Positions 24,479 through 31,658 of a stretch of DNA of 37,520 nt are shown here, one piece after another (position 1 is the first letter of the stretch; each line of letters begins with the position of its first letter). Both the position numbers and the translations under genes were made by a program. The notes beneath the pieces are model-generated. The model saw nothing but the letters and a program-made list of their open reading frames with translations, was not told where the DNA came from and searched no databases. Source of the stretch: DSWT01 sp035415725 (GTDB taxonomy: Bacteria; Chloroflexota; Anaerolineae; B4-G1; SLSP01); the NCBI GenBank assembly GCA_035415725.1, contig DAOOGN010000031.1, positions 1 to 37,520 on the forward strand. The letters run 5' to 3'.

Positions 24479-25516
24479 ATGGTGAAGAAAGTCGTTACCT
24501 TTGGTGAGATCATGATGCGCTTGGCGCCGCCCGGCTTTCTGCGCTTCGGGCAGGCACGCTCCTTTGACGTGATCTACGGCGGCGGCGAAGCGAACGTTGC
24601 CGTCTCGCTGGCAAACTTCGGCATGCCCGTCGACTACGTCACCCGCTTGCCTCACAATGAGTTGGGCGAGGCGTGCCTCCAGTTTATCCGCCAGTACGGC
24701 GTGGGGACGGATTATATCGTGCGCGGCGGTGAGCGCCTGGGCATTTATTTTCTGGAGATGGGGGCCGCGCAACGCGGCAGCCAGGTCATCTACGACCGGG
24801 CCAATTCATCGCTGGCCACGATCCGGCGCGGTATGGTGGACTGGCGGACGGTCTTCGCCGACGCGGACTGGTTCCACTGGACCGGCATCACGCCCGCGAT
24901 CGCGGAAGGCCCCGCCGAGGTTTGCCTGGAAGCAGTGCAGGCCGCCAAGGCCATGGGGTTGACTGTGTCGTGCGATCTGAACTTCCGCGCCAAGCTGTGG
25001 AAGTGGGGCAAGCAAGCCGGCGAGGTGATGGCGGAACTGGTCCGTTACAGCGACGTTGCTATCGGCAATGAAGAAGATGCAGACAAGGTGTTCGGCATCA
25101 AAGCGCCCGCTGTGGATGTGTCGTCGGGCAAGGTCGAGGCCGGCGGGTACGAATACGTCTGCACGGCGCTCGCGGAACGCTTCCCCAATCTCAGTACCAT
25201 CGCCATCACCCTGCGCGGGTCGCTCTCGGCGAGCCACAACACCTGGTCGGGCGTATTATGGCACCAGGGGACGTTCTACAGCGCTCCGGTCTACGACATT
25301 GTGTCTATCGTGGATCGTGTCGGCGGCGGTGATGCCTTCGGCGCCGGGTTGATCTACGGCCTGCGTACTTACGGCCACGATGTGCAGAAGGCGCTCGACT
25401 TTGCCGTGGCGGCGTCGTGCCTCAAGCACTCGATCCTCGGCGATTTCAACCTCGTCACCGTGGGTGAGGTCGAAAAACTTATGGGCGGCGACGCCTCGGG
25501 CCGCGTCTCGCGGTAA
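24479..25516 (+). CDS. kdgK: 2-keto-3-deoxygluconate kinase (PfkB family)
   Basis: From ATG 24479 (AGGAGG nine bases upstream) the product has 345 residues. A longer frame from 24326 reads through the upstream inverted repeat and is rejected. PfkB features are FGEIMMRLAPPG at the start, YGGGEANVAVSLANFG (about 33-48) and the C-terminal signature DRVGGGDAFGAGLIYGL with catalytic Asp285. The downstream KDPG aldolase points to 2-keto-3-deoxygluconate as substrate, giving 2-keto-3-deoxy-6-phosphogluconate. A fructokinase or other sugar kinase activity is less likely in this setting. The gene pair would finish breakdown of uronic acids or pectin/alginate sugars. Confidence 0.85.
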   Translation: MVKKVVTFGEIMMRLAPPGFLRFGQARSFDVIYGGGEANVAVSLANFGMPVDYVTRLPHNELGEACLQFIRQYGVGTDYIVRGGERLGIYFLEMGAAQRGSQVIYDRANSSLATIRRGMVDWRTVFADADWFHWTGITPAIAEGPAEVCLEAVQAAKAMGLTVSCDLNFRAKLWKWGKQAGEVMAELVRYSDVAIGNEEDADKVFGIKAPAVDVSSGKVEAGGYEYVCTALAERFPNLSTIAITLRGSLSASHNTWSGVLWHQGTFYSAPVYDIVSIVDRVGGGDAFGAGLIYGLRTYGHDVQKALDFAVAASCLKHSILGDFNLVTVGEVEKLMGGDASGRVSR

Positions 25517-25525
25517 GAAATTCTT

Positions 25526-25585
25526 GCCACAGAGACACAGAACACGCAGAGAATTTTCTCTGTGATCTCTGCGTCCTGGGTGGCT
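25526..25585. repeat. CAGAG-type palindromic repeat between kdgK and eda
   Basis: GCCACAGAGACACAGAACACG is followed, after AGAGAATTTTCTCTGTGA, by TCTCTGCGTCCTGGGTGGC. The arms pair as an imperfect palindrome of about 60 bases. Related copies lie at 27787-27855, 29696-29755 and 35114-35180. Confidence 0.75.
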
Positions 25586-25606
25586 ATGATGAGATAGGAG
25601 TAAACT

Positions 25607-26281
25607 ATGGCACGCTTTGATCGTATGACAGTGTTGAACCGCATCATGGAGTTAGGCCTCATCCCGGTGTTCTATCACGCGGATGGGGAAGTCGCCGCGA
25701 AGATTGTGGCGGCGTGCGCGGCGGGCGGCGCGACGGTGGTGGAGTTCACCAACCGGGGCGACTTTGCACCGCAGGTGTTCCTCGAATTGAACAAGCACTT
25801 CACCACGGCCGATCCCAACATCATCCTCGGCGTCGGCTCCATCGTGGATGCGCCCACGGCGGCGCTGTACATTGCCTACGGCGCGAACTTCATCGTCGGC
25901 CCGAACTTCAATCCCGAGGTGGCGCGGTTGTGCAATCGCCGCAAGGTCCCCTACGCGCCGGGCTGTGGCAGCGCGACGGAAATCGCCGAGGCGGAAGAGC
26001 TGGGCGTGGAAATCGTCAAGGTCTTCCCCGGCAAGTCGGTCGGGGGGCCAGATTTCGTCAAGTCGGTGTTGGGGCCGTGTCCGTGGACGCGCATCATGCC
26101 CACTGGCGGTGTGGACGCTACGCAGGAGAGCATCAATGCCTGGTTCAAGGCGGGCGTGGCCTGCGTGGGGATCGGCTCGCAGCTCATCACCAAGGAGTTC
26201 GTCACGAAAGGGGACTTCGAGGGGCTGGCGCAGAAAACGGCGCAAGTCCTGCAGTGGATCCGCGAGGCGCGCGGGGAATAA
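25607..26281 (+). CDS. eda: KDPG aldolase (bifunctional 4-hydroxy-2-oxoglutarate aldolase type)
   Basis: The 224-residue class I aldolase splits 2-keto-3-deoxy-6-phosphogluconate into pyruvate and glyceraldehyde 3-phosphate. The Schiff-base lysine is Lys138 in EIVKVFPG and the general acid/base is Glu46 in VVEFTNRG, replacing the more common EVTLR. The phosphate-binding motif is MPTGGVD (about 164-170). AGGAG lies upstream of ATG 25607. It forms an operon with kdgK, 90 bases upstream, the gap being a CAGAG repeat. A 3' remnant of a second copy lies at 27443-27597. Confidence 0.9.
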   Translation: MARFDRMTVLNRIMELGLIPVFYHADGEVAAKIVAACAAGGATVVEFTNRGDFAPQVFLELNKHFTTADPNIILGVGSIVDAPTAALYIAYGANFIVGPNFNPEVARLCNRRKVPYAPGCGSATEIAEAEELGVEIVKVFPGKSVGGPDFVKSVLGPCPWTRIMPTGGVDATQESINAWFKAGVACVGIGSQLITKEFVTKGDFEGLAQKTAQVLQWIREARGE

Positions 26282-26306
26282 GCGCGCATACACACTCATA
26301 TTCCAG

Positions 26307-26340
26307 AACCAAGCCCCGCGAAGAATCGCGGGGCTTGGTT
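26307..26340. terminator. Bidirectional terminator hairpin after eda
   Basis: AACCAAGCCCCGCGA and TCGCGGGGCTTGGTT form a perfect 15-bp stem with loop AGAA. It lies 26 bases after the eda stop and reaches the stop of the convergent DDN-like gene. A-rich and T-rich ends fit use from either side. Confidence 0.85.
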
Positions 26341-26686
26341 ATTCCTGAAGCTCCAACTTCAAGAAATCCTGGATGCCCATCATTCTCAAACCGGAGCAAA
26401 GCAAGGCCGGAAATGTCGTCAAACCGATTTCCCTGTCGATGAATACAGGGTGAACGAGCTGGAAGTCCTTGTTCTTCCACCTCAGCGAGCAGCCCCCTTT
26501 GGCCGCGACATTTTTGTACCAGTCAACGTTTTTCCCGTACGTCAGCGCAATTACAAAGCCGTTCTGGAAAGGTTCGGCGATAATCGGTATCCGGTACAGC
26601 TTGCCGCTCTTGCGACCGGTATGCCCCAAGACTGCGAAATGGCCGAAGCGTTTACCGGCAATGTGAATCAGCAGCTTGTTCGTCAC
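26339..26686 (-). CDS. Short DDN-like (nitroreductase/deazaflavin-dependent) family protein
   Basis: From GTG 26686 the frame gives 115 residues. HFAVLGHTGRKSGKLYRIPI and WYKNVAAKGGCSLRWKNKDF match the split beta-barrel family of Mycobacterium Ddn, which binds F420 or flavin. Full-length members have about 140-150 residues. The open frame continues upstream only to a TAA at 26723-26725, through RIRIINKH, with no ATG, so the N-terminus is short or truncated. F420-dependent reduction is therefore uncertain. It stands alone, convergent with eda. Confidence 0.7.
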   Translation of the reverse strand: MTNKLLIHIAGKRFGHFAVLGHTGRKSGKLYRIPIIAEPFQNGFVIALTYGKNVDWYKNVAAKGGCSLRWKNKDFQLVHPVFIDREIGLTTFPALLCSGLRMMGIQDFLKLELQE

Positions 26687-26770
26687 ATGCTTGTTGATGA
26701 TTCTTATTCGGTCCAGCAGGGCTTATTTCATTACCAATATGCCATTAGTCGCATTAGCCTTGAAACGGTG

Positions 26771-27109
26771 TTAGCCTGCCCCTTGCGGTTGAGTCAAAAC
26801 AGCCGATGGACGTTCCAGCACTTTGACTTCGCGTGTAATCTGCGGGCCTATCTGCCGTTCTGCCATTTCCAGGTCATAGCGCGCCTGCAGGCGCGTCCAA
26901 ACCAGGGCGCTGGTGCCAAAATACCGCGCCAGACGCAACGCTGTATCCGCCGTGATAGCACGTTGCCCGCGCACAATTTGACTGATGCGCAGCGTCGGCA
27001 CGCCAATATCCTTGGCCACCCGATATTGGCTAAGCCCTAAGGGTTGCATGAAATCTTCCCACAGAACCTCGCCCGGATGGATTGGGGGTAATCTTTCTTC
27101 TGTTTCCAT
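26771..27109 (-). CDS. higA: HigA-family antitoxin
   Basis: From ATG 27109 (AGAGGAAG upstream) the product has 112 residues; a longer frame reads into higB and is rejected. The N-terminus PPIHPGEVLWEDFMQPLGLSQYRVA and the Xre-type helix-turn-helix (VPTLRISQIVRGQRAITADTALRLARYF) are typical of HigA. It neutralises the HigB toxin and represses its own operon at palindromic sites. It follows higB by 13 bases, the toxin-first order normal for higBA. Confidence 0.94.
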   Translation of the reverse strand: METEERLPPIHPGEVLWEDFMQPLGLSQYRVAKDIGVPTLRISQIVRGQRAITADTALRLARYFGTSALVWTRLQARYDLEMAERQIGPQITREVKVLERPSAVLTQPQGAG

Positions 27110-27122
27110 TTCTTCCTCTGAG

Positions 27123-27404
27123 CTAATGATAATCCACGATCTCGACAAACTGCGCCTGTCCTGCCTCCCAGGAAAAGCAAATACGCCATTGATCGTTGAT
27201 CCGAATACTGTATTGGCCTTCACGCGTACCGTGTAATGCTTCCAAACGATTGCCAGGTGGGGCTAACAAGTCGCGTAAGTCTTCAGCATCATCCAAATAA
27301 AGAAGTTTGCGTCGGGCGGTCTTTTGTATATCTGGCGGTAGCTTGCGCGAAACAAAGCCGCGATACACCTTTTCAGTTTCGGAATCGGCAAAAGAGACAA
27401 TCAT
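27123..27404 (-). CDS. higB: HigB-family toxin (mRNA interferase)
   Basis: The 93-residue RelE-superfamily protein opens IVSFADSETEKVYRGF, the usual HigB N-terminus. It continues with LPPDIQKTARRKLLYLDDAEDLRDLLAPPGNRLEALHG and ends QYSIRINDQWRICFSW, with conserved Arg/Trp residues of the active surface. HigB cuts mRNA on the ribosome when HigA is lost. The ATG lies at the predicted transcription start, so the mRNA may be leaderless. Confidence 0.94.
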   Translation of the reverse strand: MIVSFADSETEKVYRGFVSRKLPPDIQKTARRKLLYLDDAEDLRDLLAPPGNRLEALHGTREGQYSIRINDQWRICFSWEAGQAQFVEIVDYH

Positions 27405-27410
27405 AGCACT

Positions 27411-27439
27411 ATGGTATCACGCAACGATACCATTGTCAA
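27411..27439 (-). promoter_or_regulatory. higBA promoter with palindromic operator
   Basis: On the minus strand TTGACA (27434-27439) and TACCAT (27411-27416) are 17 bases apart. Between and over them lies a perfect 8-bp inverted repeat, ATGGTATC (27411-27418) and GATACCAT (27426-27433), with a seven-base spacer. This is the expected type of site for HigA or HigBA autorepression. Confidence 0.8.
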
Positions 27440-27442
27440 GCA

Positions 27443-27597
27443 ATATCAACCACTCCTGGTTCTCGACAGGCGCAACCTGCGTAGGAATCAGCTTGAAGCG
27501 CATCACCAAATCATGTGTGGCTACAAAGGACTTCGAGGGACTGACGCAGAAGACAGCGCCAATCTTGCAGTGGATCCGCGAGGCGCGGGGGAAGTAA
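27443..27597 (+). pseudogene. 3' remnant of a second KDPG aldolase gene
   Basis: The frame encodes about 50 residues that align with the eda C-terminus: NHSWFSTGATCVGI against NAWFKAGVACVGI, then DFEGLTQKTAPILQWIREARGK against DFEGLAQKTAQVLQWIREARGE. DNA identity is highest near the 3' end (CTTGCAGTGGATCCGCGAGG). Everything upstream, including the Schiff-base lysine, is missing. The break lies at the higBA promoter. Confidence 0.85.
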
Positions 27598-27613
27598 GAA
27601 CGCGCCCCTATCG

Positions 27614-27643
27614 ATAAGCCCTGTGATCTCTCGCGGGGCTTAT
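27614..27643 (+). terminator. Hairpin after the eda remnant
   Basis: ATAAGCCC (27614-27621) pairs with GGGCTTAT (27636-27643) around a 14-base loop, followed by GTTTTGTTTC. It is at the same relative place as the terminator after intact eda, and its GCGGGGCTT arm is alike. Confidence 0.6.
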
Positions 27644-27683
27644 GTTTTGTTTCGAGCGCACGTAGCCGTCATGGGTGGCAGGC

Positions 27684-27740
27684 CAGGGGGATTTTTGTAG
27701 GGAGATGAGAGGGTCATCGCCTATGGCCGCAGTGGATCTC
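27684..27740 (+). repeat. Internal fragment of the MITE-like element
   Basis: GGGGGATTTTTGTAGGG joined to GATGAGAGGGTCATCGCC and TATGGCCG matches two internal blocks of the copy at 29839-30178 (GGGGGATTTTTGTAGGGG, and GATGAGAGGGTCAGCGCC with GATGGCCG). The intervening hairpins and both ends are missing. Confidence 0.6.
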
Positions 27741-27786
27741 CCCAGGGACTGCAAAAGCCGTCGGCGGCTTCAATGACAATGCTTTT

Positions 27787-27855
27787 CCACCGCAGAGGTC
27801 GCCGAGTACGCAGAGAAATCACAAAATCTTTGTGGTCTCTGCGTACCCGGCAGTA
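27787..27855. repeat. CAGAG-type palindromic repeat
   Basis: CCACCGCAGAGGTCGCCGAG, then TACGCAGAGAAATCACAAAA, then TCTTTGTGGTCTCTGCGTAC form an imperfect palindrome related to the copy at 25526-25585. Confidence 0.7.
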
Positions 27856-27887
27856 AAATGGCACCTGTTTGCATGGAAAGCCATGCC

Positions 27888-27934
27888 ATCCGTGGCTGTT
27901 GTTTTATTTCGACTCCACGAAATCCTGAAGAACC
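27888..27934 (+). repeat. CCGTGGC-type dispersed element
   Basis: ATCCGTGGCTG, TTTTATTTCG and GAAATCCTGAAGAA recur at 33098-33149 (same strand) and, diverged, at 31578-31622 on the minus strand. The core is about 45 bases. Confidence 0.7.
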
Positions 27935-27939
27935 GTTGG

Positions 27940-28770
27940 TCATTGCTTCTGGTTCTTGCTTTGACGTGGAATCGGCAGATACTCCACGCCGCCTCCTTGC
28001 TGTTTCACCGGCTGCGGATACAGCGCCATAAGTTGGAGCACTTCGTTTGGCATGTCGGTGCTGACCGGGAGACCCAGCGCCCGCGCCTCTTCGGCTGAGA
28101 TGGGATAATCGTGCGTCCACATCCCGGTGGACAACTTTGCCGCCAATGCACGAGCGGCCTCCTCTTCCATGTGCCTCTGCAACAGGCCGGTCGCTGCTGC
28201 TTCGAGTTGCTGGATGGCTTTGCGCCCAATGTCCGCCATAATCAAGGTCTGATCGTCAACGTCGGAGATCGGCTTCTGGTCGACGACTGTGATGAAAGAG
28301 GCGGCAGGGTATTGCCCTAATTGTGGATCGATCGGTCCAAGGACAGAATGTTTACACATGACAATTTCATCCGCAGCCAGGGCGATCAACGTGCCACCCG
28401 ACATGGCGTAATGGGGAACGAAGACCGTGACCTTGCCCTTGTGAGCTTGAATGGCGCGGGCGATCTGTAACGCGGCCAGCACCAGGCCCCCCGGTGTGTG
28501 CAATACGATGTCCAGCGGTACATCTTCATCGGTCATGTGGATGGCGCGCAATACCTCCTCGGAATCATTCACGTCAATATAGCGCATCACGGGAAATCCC
28601 AGCAAGCTCATGGTTTCCTGCCGATGCACCAGGAGAATGACGCGCGAGCCGCGCATCTTTTCAATTTGCGCGATCTTGCGCGTGCGCATGGCGTCAAGAT
28701 AACGCCGTTGCAACACGGGCTGCAGGGTTGAAAGCATAAAGAAGATCCAGAAAATGTCCATTATTCCCAT
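27940..28770 (-). CDS. SDH family (Clp-like) membrane serine protease
   Basis: The 276-residue protein has one N-terminal membrane helix (about 4-22) and a ClpP/crotonase-type domain of the SDH_sah (serine dehydrogenase proteinase) family. The nucleophile is probably Ser124 in HYAMSGGTLIALAADEIVM. HTPGG (91-95) forms the oxyanion region, and LGPIDPQLGQ follows. Members cut membrane or membrane-associated proteins in an ATP-independent way, though few are characterised. GGGAGG precedes the ATG. It overlaps the rhomboid protease gene by ten bases, so the two are translated together. The C-terminal tail is Gln/Lys-rich. Confidence 0.85.
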   Translation of the reverse strand: MGIMDIFWIFFMLSTLQPVLQRRYLDAMRTRKIAQIEKMRGSRVILLVHRQETMSLLGFPVMRYIDVNDSEEVLRAIHMTDEDVPLDIVLHTPGGLVLAALQIARAIQAHKGKVTVFVPHYAMSGGTLIALAADEIVMCKHSVLGPIDPQLGQYPAASFITVVDQKPISDVDDQTLIMADIGRKAIQQLEAAATGLLQRHMEEEAARALAAKLSTGMWTHDYPISAEEARALGLPVSTDMPNEVLQLMALYPQPVKQQGGGVEYLPIPRQSKNQKQ

Positions 28771-29525
28771 CGTAGTCCTCCCTTTGATCTGTAGCCATTT
28801 GGAAAGAATCCGTAGCGCCCTTCATCGGCGTAAAAGCGACGATAGCTGCGCGCCGGACGTCTGATCAACGGTACAAGCACCCAACCGGCAATGAATCCCC
28901 CAATATGCGCCCACCAGGCAACGCCTCCCCCGGCGACAGGCATCATCAAGGCGAAAATACCAGGGATAACCTGCGTCATAAACCAGAAGAAGGCAAATAC
29001 GATCGCGTGTACTTCGATAAACAGCGGAAAAAACAGAACCGGAACCAGCATAACCAGCCGCGCGAACGGAAACATGCGCACATAGCAGCCGATAACACCC
29101 GCGATAGCGCCTGAGGCGCCAAGGGCCGGCAGCGTCGAGTTGGCGTTGAAAACCGCATGGGCAAAGGATGCAGCAATTCCCGCTATAAGATAAAAAGCCA
29201 GAAAGCGAACTGAACCCAGGCGATCCTCCACGGCAGGGGCGAAAATCCACAACGTCCACATATTGAGAATCAGGTGCAGCCATCCACCGTGAAGGAACAT
29301 ATTGGAGACGAAGGGTAGATAGTCGACGATTCCTTTCGGCGGTGTTACAGTTGCCAGGTCGCCGAAGTAGCGCGCCGGGATCAGAGCAAATTCCGACAAA
29401 AATTGCTCCAGAGCAGCCGGTGCAAGCGATGCCTGGAAAAGGAACACGATGGTGTTCACAGCAATCAACACCCATGTGGCTATTGCCGGGTAACGTTTGG
29501 CTACACTATCCTGGATTGGGAACAT
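28761..29525 (-). CDS. Rhomboid family intramembrane serine protease
   Basis: The 254-residue protein has six or seven membrane helices. The catalytic pair is Ser138 in GASGAIAG and His207 in WWAHIGGFIAGW. The HGGWLHLILNMW segment (about 79-90) supplies the conserved loop and oxyanion residues. It cuts single-pass membrane proteins within the bilayer; the substrate is unknown. GGAGAG precedes the ATG. It is followed by the overlapping SDH-type protease gene, suggesting a two-protease membrane quality-control or signalling unit. Confidence 0.93.
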   Translation of the reverse strand: MFPIQDSVAKRYPAIATWVLIAVNTIVFLFQASLAPAALEQFLSEFALIPARYFGDLATVTPPKGIVDYLPFVSNMFLHGGWLHLILNMWTLWIFAPAVEDRLGSVRFLAFYLIAGIAASFAHAVFNANSTLPALGASGAIAGVIGCYVRMFPFARLVMLVPVLFFPLFIEVHAIVFAFFWFMTQVIPGIFALMMPVAGGGVAWWAHIGGFIAGWVLVPLIRRPARSYRRFYADEGRYGFFPNGYRSKGGLRWE

Positions 29526-29695
29526 AATCTCTCCATTGCGCTAACGATAGCGGCTCACCTGTGCGGCAGCCAGGGCGACAAGCCTCCGGTAGATCCCTCG
29601 GCGGCAGGCCCAACTAACTTCACAACCGTTCATGGTGTAGCCGCGTCAGGCAGAAGCCGTTGTTATTATAGGACTTACGCAGATGCGGCTATTTT

Positions 29696-29755
29696 ATACT
29701 GCAGAGGTCGCAGAGAACGCTGAGAAGCCCTAAATTCTCTGCGTTCTCTATGGAT
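29696..29755. repeat. CAGAG-type palindromic repeat
   Basis: ATACTGCAGAGGTCGCAGAG with AACGCTGAGAAG pairs imperfectly with TTCTCTGCGTTCTCTATGG. It belongs to the same family as 25526-25585. Confidence 0.7.
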
Positions 29756-29838
29756 GTACAGGATGTCTGACCTGCATCCTGCACAAGTGAATCCTTTCCG
29801 TTCTCGCCCCTGGCGGCTGGCTTCTTCTAAAAGATACT

Positions 29839-30178
29839 GTATCTATTCAGGCTTGTAAACCTGGCGAAGCCACTTATTCCCTACGCCAGGTTTGGCGTGG
29901 ATTTTGGCATGCCGGGTACTTTTGTATGACGAGATATTCGTGTTTCTATAATCCCATCCCCCCTGCCCCCTTCCCCCCAGGGAAGGGGGATTTTTGTAGG
30001 GGTGTGGCGGGCGGCGAAGCCGCCCGCCACACCCCTCTTCCGCCCCCTTCTTCCCCGCTTGCGGGGGAGAAGGGGGTTGGAGGATGAGAGGGTCAGCGCC
30101 GATGGCCGAAGGGGCAACCTATTATGCACCCTCCCCCAAGTCCCGTTTGTCACCTGGCAAGGGCGGCTGAATAGTTAC
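29839..30178 (+). mobile_element. MITE-like element, long complete copy (copy 4)
   Basis: The left end GTATCTATTCAGGC (29839-29852) and right end GGCTGAATAGTTAC (30165-30178) bound 340 bases. AGATACT flanks both sides (29832-29838 and 30179-30185). Inside are four hairpins: AACCTGGCG/CGCCAGGTT, CCCCCTTCCC/GGGAAGGGGG followed by AT5 (29966-29995), a perfect 17-bp stem with three-base loop (29999-30035), and a 16-bp stem with a single wobble (30043-30076). No coding capacity. Confidence 0.85.
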
Positions 30179-30185
30179 AGATACT

Positions 30186-30265
30186 GTATCGATTCAGGCT
30201 TGTAAACCTGGCGAAGCCACTTATTCCCTACGCCAGGTTTGGCGTGGATTTTGGCATGCCAGGCG
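30186..30265 (+). repeat. Tandem second left end of the MITE-like element
   Basis: GTATCGATTCAGGC and the following about 65 bases nearly repeat 29839-29918, including the AACCTGGCG/CGCCAGGTT stem and TGGATTTTGGCATGCC. No right end follows before the GT4 gene. Confidence 0.85.
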
Positions 30266-30351
30266 CTCTTGGATGACGAGATAGGTATGTTGGCAACTGC
30301 ATTTCCAGGATTATAGTGCAAGGCCGATGCAAGTCAACGCCCCCGCGCATG

Positions 30352-31539
30352 CTACGGTATACGACAGGCATAGCGATACGCGGCCTCGGCGACAGGCGCG
30401 AGGACCTCCCAGGCACAACGGTCACGCACGTCACGGGCAGCGCGTTCGCCGAGCGATTGCCGCAGTGCAGTCTTGCGCAAGAGCGTCGTCACGGCCTCAA
30501 CGAACGCCGCGTCATCCCCAGACGGGACGAGCAGACCGGTTTCGCCGTGACGGATGCTCTCCGTTACCTGCCCCACCGCGTCGGCGACGACCGGCACGCC
30601 TGCCGCCAGCAAATCCAGCAGTTTGACCGGGCATTTGGTGCGGTTAAGCAGCGTGTCATCGAAGGGATAGAGCGCCACGTCAGCCTGGGCGAAGTGCGGG
30701 GGCAAATCTTCCGGCGGAACCAGTCCGGCGTAAACCAGGTCGGCGTCCGATGATGGAGAAGCTCCTTCTGCTACACGCCATCCCGCCGCGCGGGCCAGCG
30801 CCAGCAGCGAATCCTCCTCCGCGAAGAAGCCCTTCCCCACTACCCATAGCCGCACCTCAGGAAGACGCGCCTTCACCCCGGCGACGATGCGCCACAGTCG
30901 CTCCACCTTGTACTCGAAGAAGCGCGTGTAAAGCAGCAGGGTGGGACGTCCGCCATTGTGAGCCAGGCGCGGGACCGCCGGTCGTGGAACACAACCGTTC
31001 GGCAGATAGAAGACGCGCTCCGGCGGGCCGCCCATCGCCCAGACGAGCGTCTGCAGGGCGTGGCTGGCAACGGTGACGGCGGCGGCGTGCGTCAGCCCCC
31101 ACCGTTCCTGCCAGGCGAAGAACCGTTTGAGCAGGGCGGGATAGGGATTGAGGTCGTTCCAGCCGCCGTAGCCCTCCCAATCGTCGGTATCCACCACGAC
31201 GGGGAAATGGCGGCGCAGCGCCAGATGCGCCAGTCCGGCGTAGGCTTTGGGCTTGAAGGTGTGGACGACGTCCGGTTTGAGCGCCGCGGCGCGACGGACC
31301 AGTGTCGTCGTCAACCGCCAGTGGAACCACCCCGGCACGCCTGTCGGGAGCACGACGTTCTCGACATGCACGCCGTCCGCGTTCCAGCATTGACCCGCGT
31401 CTGCGGGGTTTTGCCACGGCGGAAGCAACAGTGTGATGCTATGCCCGCGCGCGACGAGCGCCTGCGCCAGCGGCAACGCCCGCACGCTCATCGTACCGCG
31501 CGGGCGCAAGCCGAACGGGCCAATCATCACAATACGCAT
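30352..31539 (-). CDS. Glycosyltransferase family 4 protein
   Basis: The 395-residue GT-B enzyme starts MRIVMIGPFGLRPRGTMSVRALPLAQALVARGHSI... in abbreviated form: a typical glycine-rich N-terminal loop with HSITLLLPP. The C-terminal nucleotide-sugar domain has LLLYTRFFEYKVERL, then FAQADVALYPFDDTLLNRTKCPVKLLDLLAAGVPVVA, where the usual E-x7-E is replaced by a degenerate motif. It likely transfers a sugar to a lipid or polysaccharide acceptor; donor and acceptor are unknown. No other polysaccharide genes are adjacent. No clear ribosome binding site is seen before the ATG. Confidence 0.8.
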   Translation of the reverse strand: MRIVMIGPFGLRPRGTMSVRALPLAQALVARGHSITLLLPPWQNPADAGQCWNADGVHVENVVLPTGVPGWFHWRLTTTLVRRAAALKPDVVHTFKPKAYAGLAHLALRRHFPVVVDTDDWEGYGGWNDLNPYPALLKRFFAWQERWGLTHAAAVTVASHALQTLVWAMGGPPERVFYLPNGCVPRPAVPRLAHNGGRPTLLLYTRFFEYKVERLWRIVAGVKARLPEVRLWVVGKGFFAEEDSLLALARAAGWRVAEGASPSSDADLVYAGLVPPEDLPPHFAQADVALYPFDDTLLNRTKCPVKLLDLLAAGVPVVADAVGQVTESIRHGETGLLVPSGDDAAFVEAVTTLLRKTALRQSLGERAARDVRDRCAWEVLAPVAEAAYRYACRIP

Positions 31540-31577
31540 GGTATACGCTCAAAAATGATCGGCAGATTAAGCCGATT

Positions 31578-31622
31578 GGTTTTTCAAGATTCCGTGGGAT
31601 CGAAATAAGAAACCCGCCACGG
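31578..31622 (-). repeat. Diverged CCGTGGC-type element (minus strand)
   Basis: On the minus strand it reads CCGTGGCGGGTTTCTTATTTCG, then CCCACGGAATCTTGAAAAACC, similar to 27888-27934 and 33098-33149. It lies between the GT4 and P-loop kinase genes. Confidence 0.6.
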
Positions 31623-31658
31623 CAAAATCAACGCTCGTTGTCAGTACGCGATGACGCA

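Larger units (their letters stand above)
27405..27939. other. Gap between higBA and the SDH gene: repeats and a gene remnant
   Basis: No intact gene is seen. In order the gap holds the higBA promoter/operator (27411-27439), an eda 3' remnant (27443-27597), a hairpin with a T-rich tail (27614-27643), a fragment of the MITE-like element (27684-27740), a CAGAG palindrome (27787-27855) and a CCGTGGC element (27888-27934). Confidence 0.75.
29526..30351. other. 826-base gap filled with repeats
   Basis: No gene is supported. It contains a CAGAG palindrome (29696-29755), a complete MITE-like copy with three hairpins (29839-30178) and a further left-end copy in tandem (30186-30265). The stretches 29526-29690 and 30266-30351 show nothing I can name. 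Confidence 0.75.

Noticed and set aside
25526..29755. CRISPR array suggested by repeated CAGAG and TGGAT blocks
   Set aside because: Repeats are few, widely spaced, palindromic, variable in length and lack regular spacers; no cas gene is present.
30002..30205. Small plus-strand frame in the MITE-like copy
   Set aside because: It reads only hairpin and element-end sequence, with no ribosome binding site or similar frame in copy 2.
29526..30351. tRNA or structured RNA gene in the repeat-rich gap
   Set aside because: The stems belong to the MITE-like element, found elsewhere; no cloverleaf or T-loop motif is visible.
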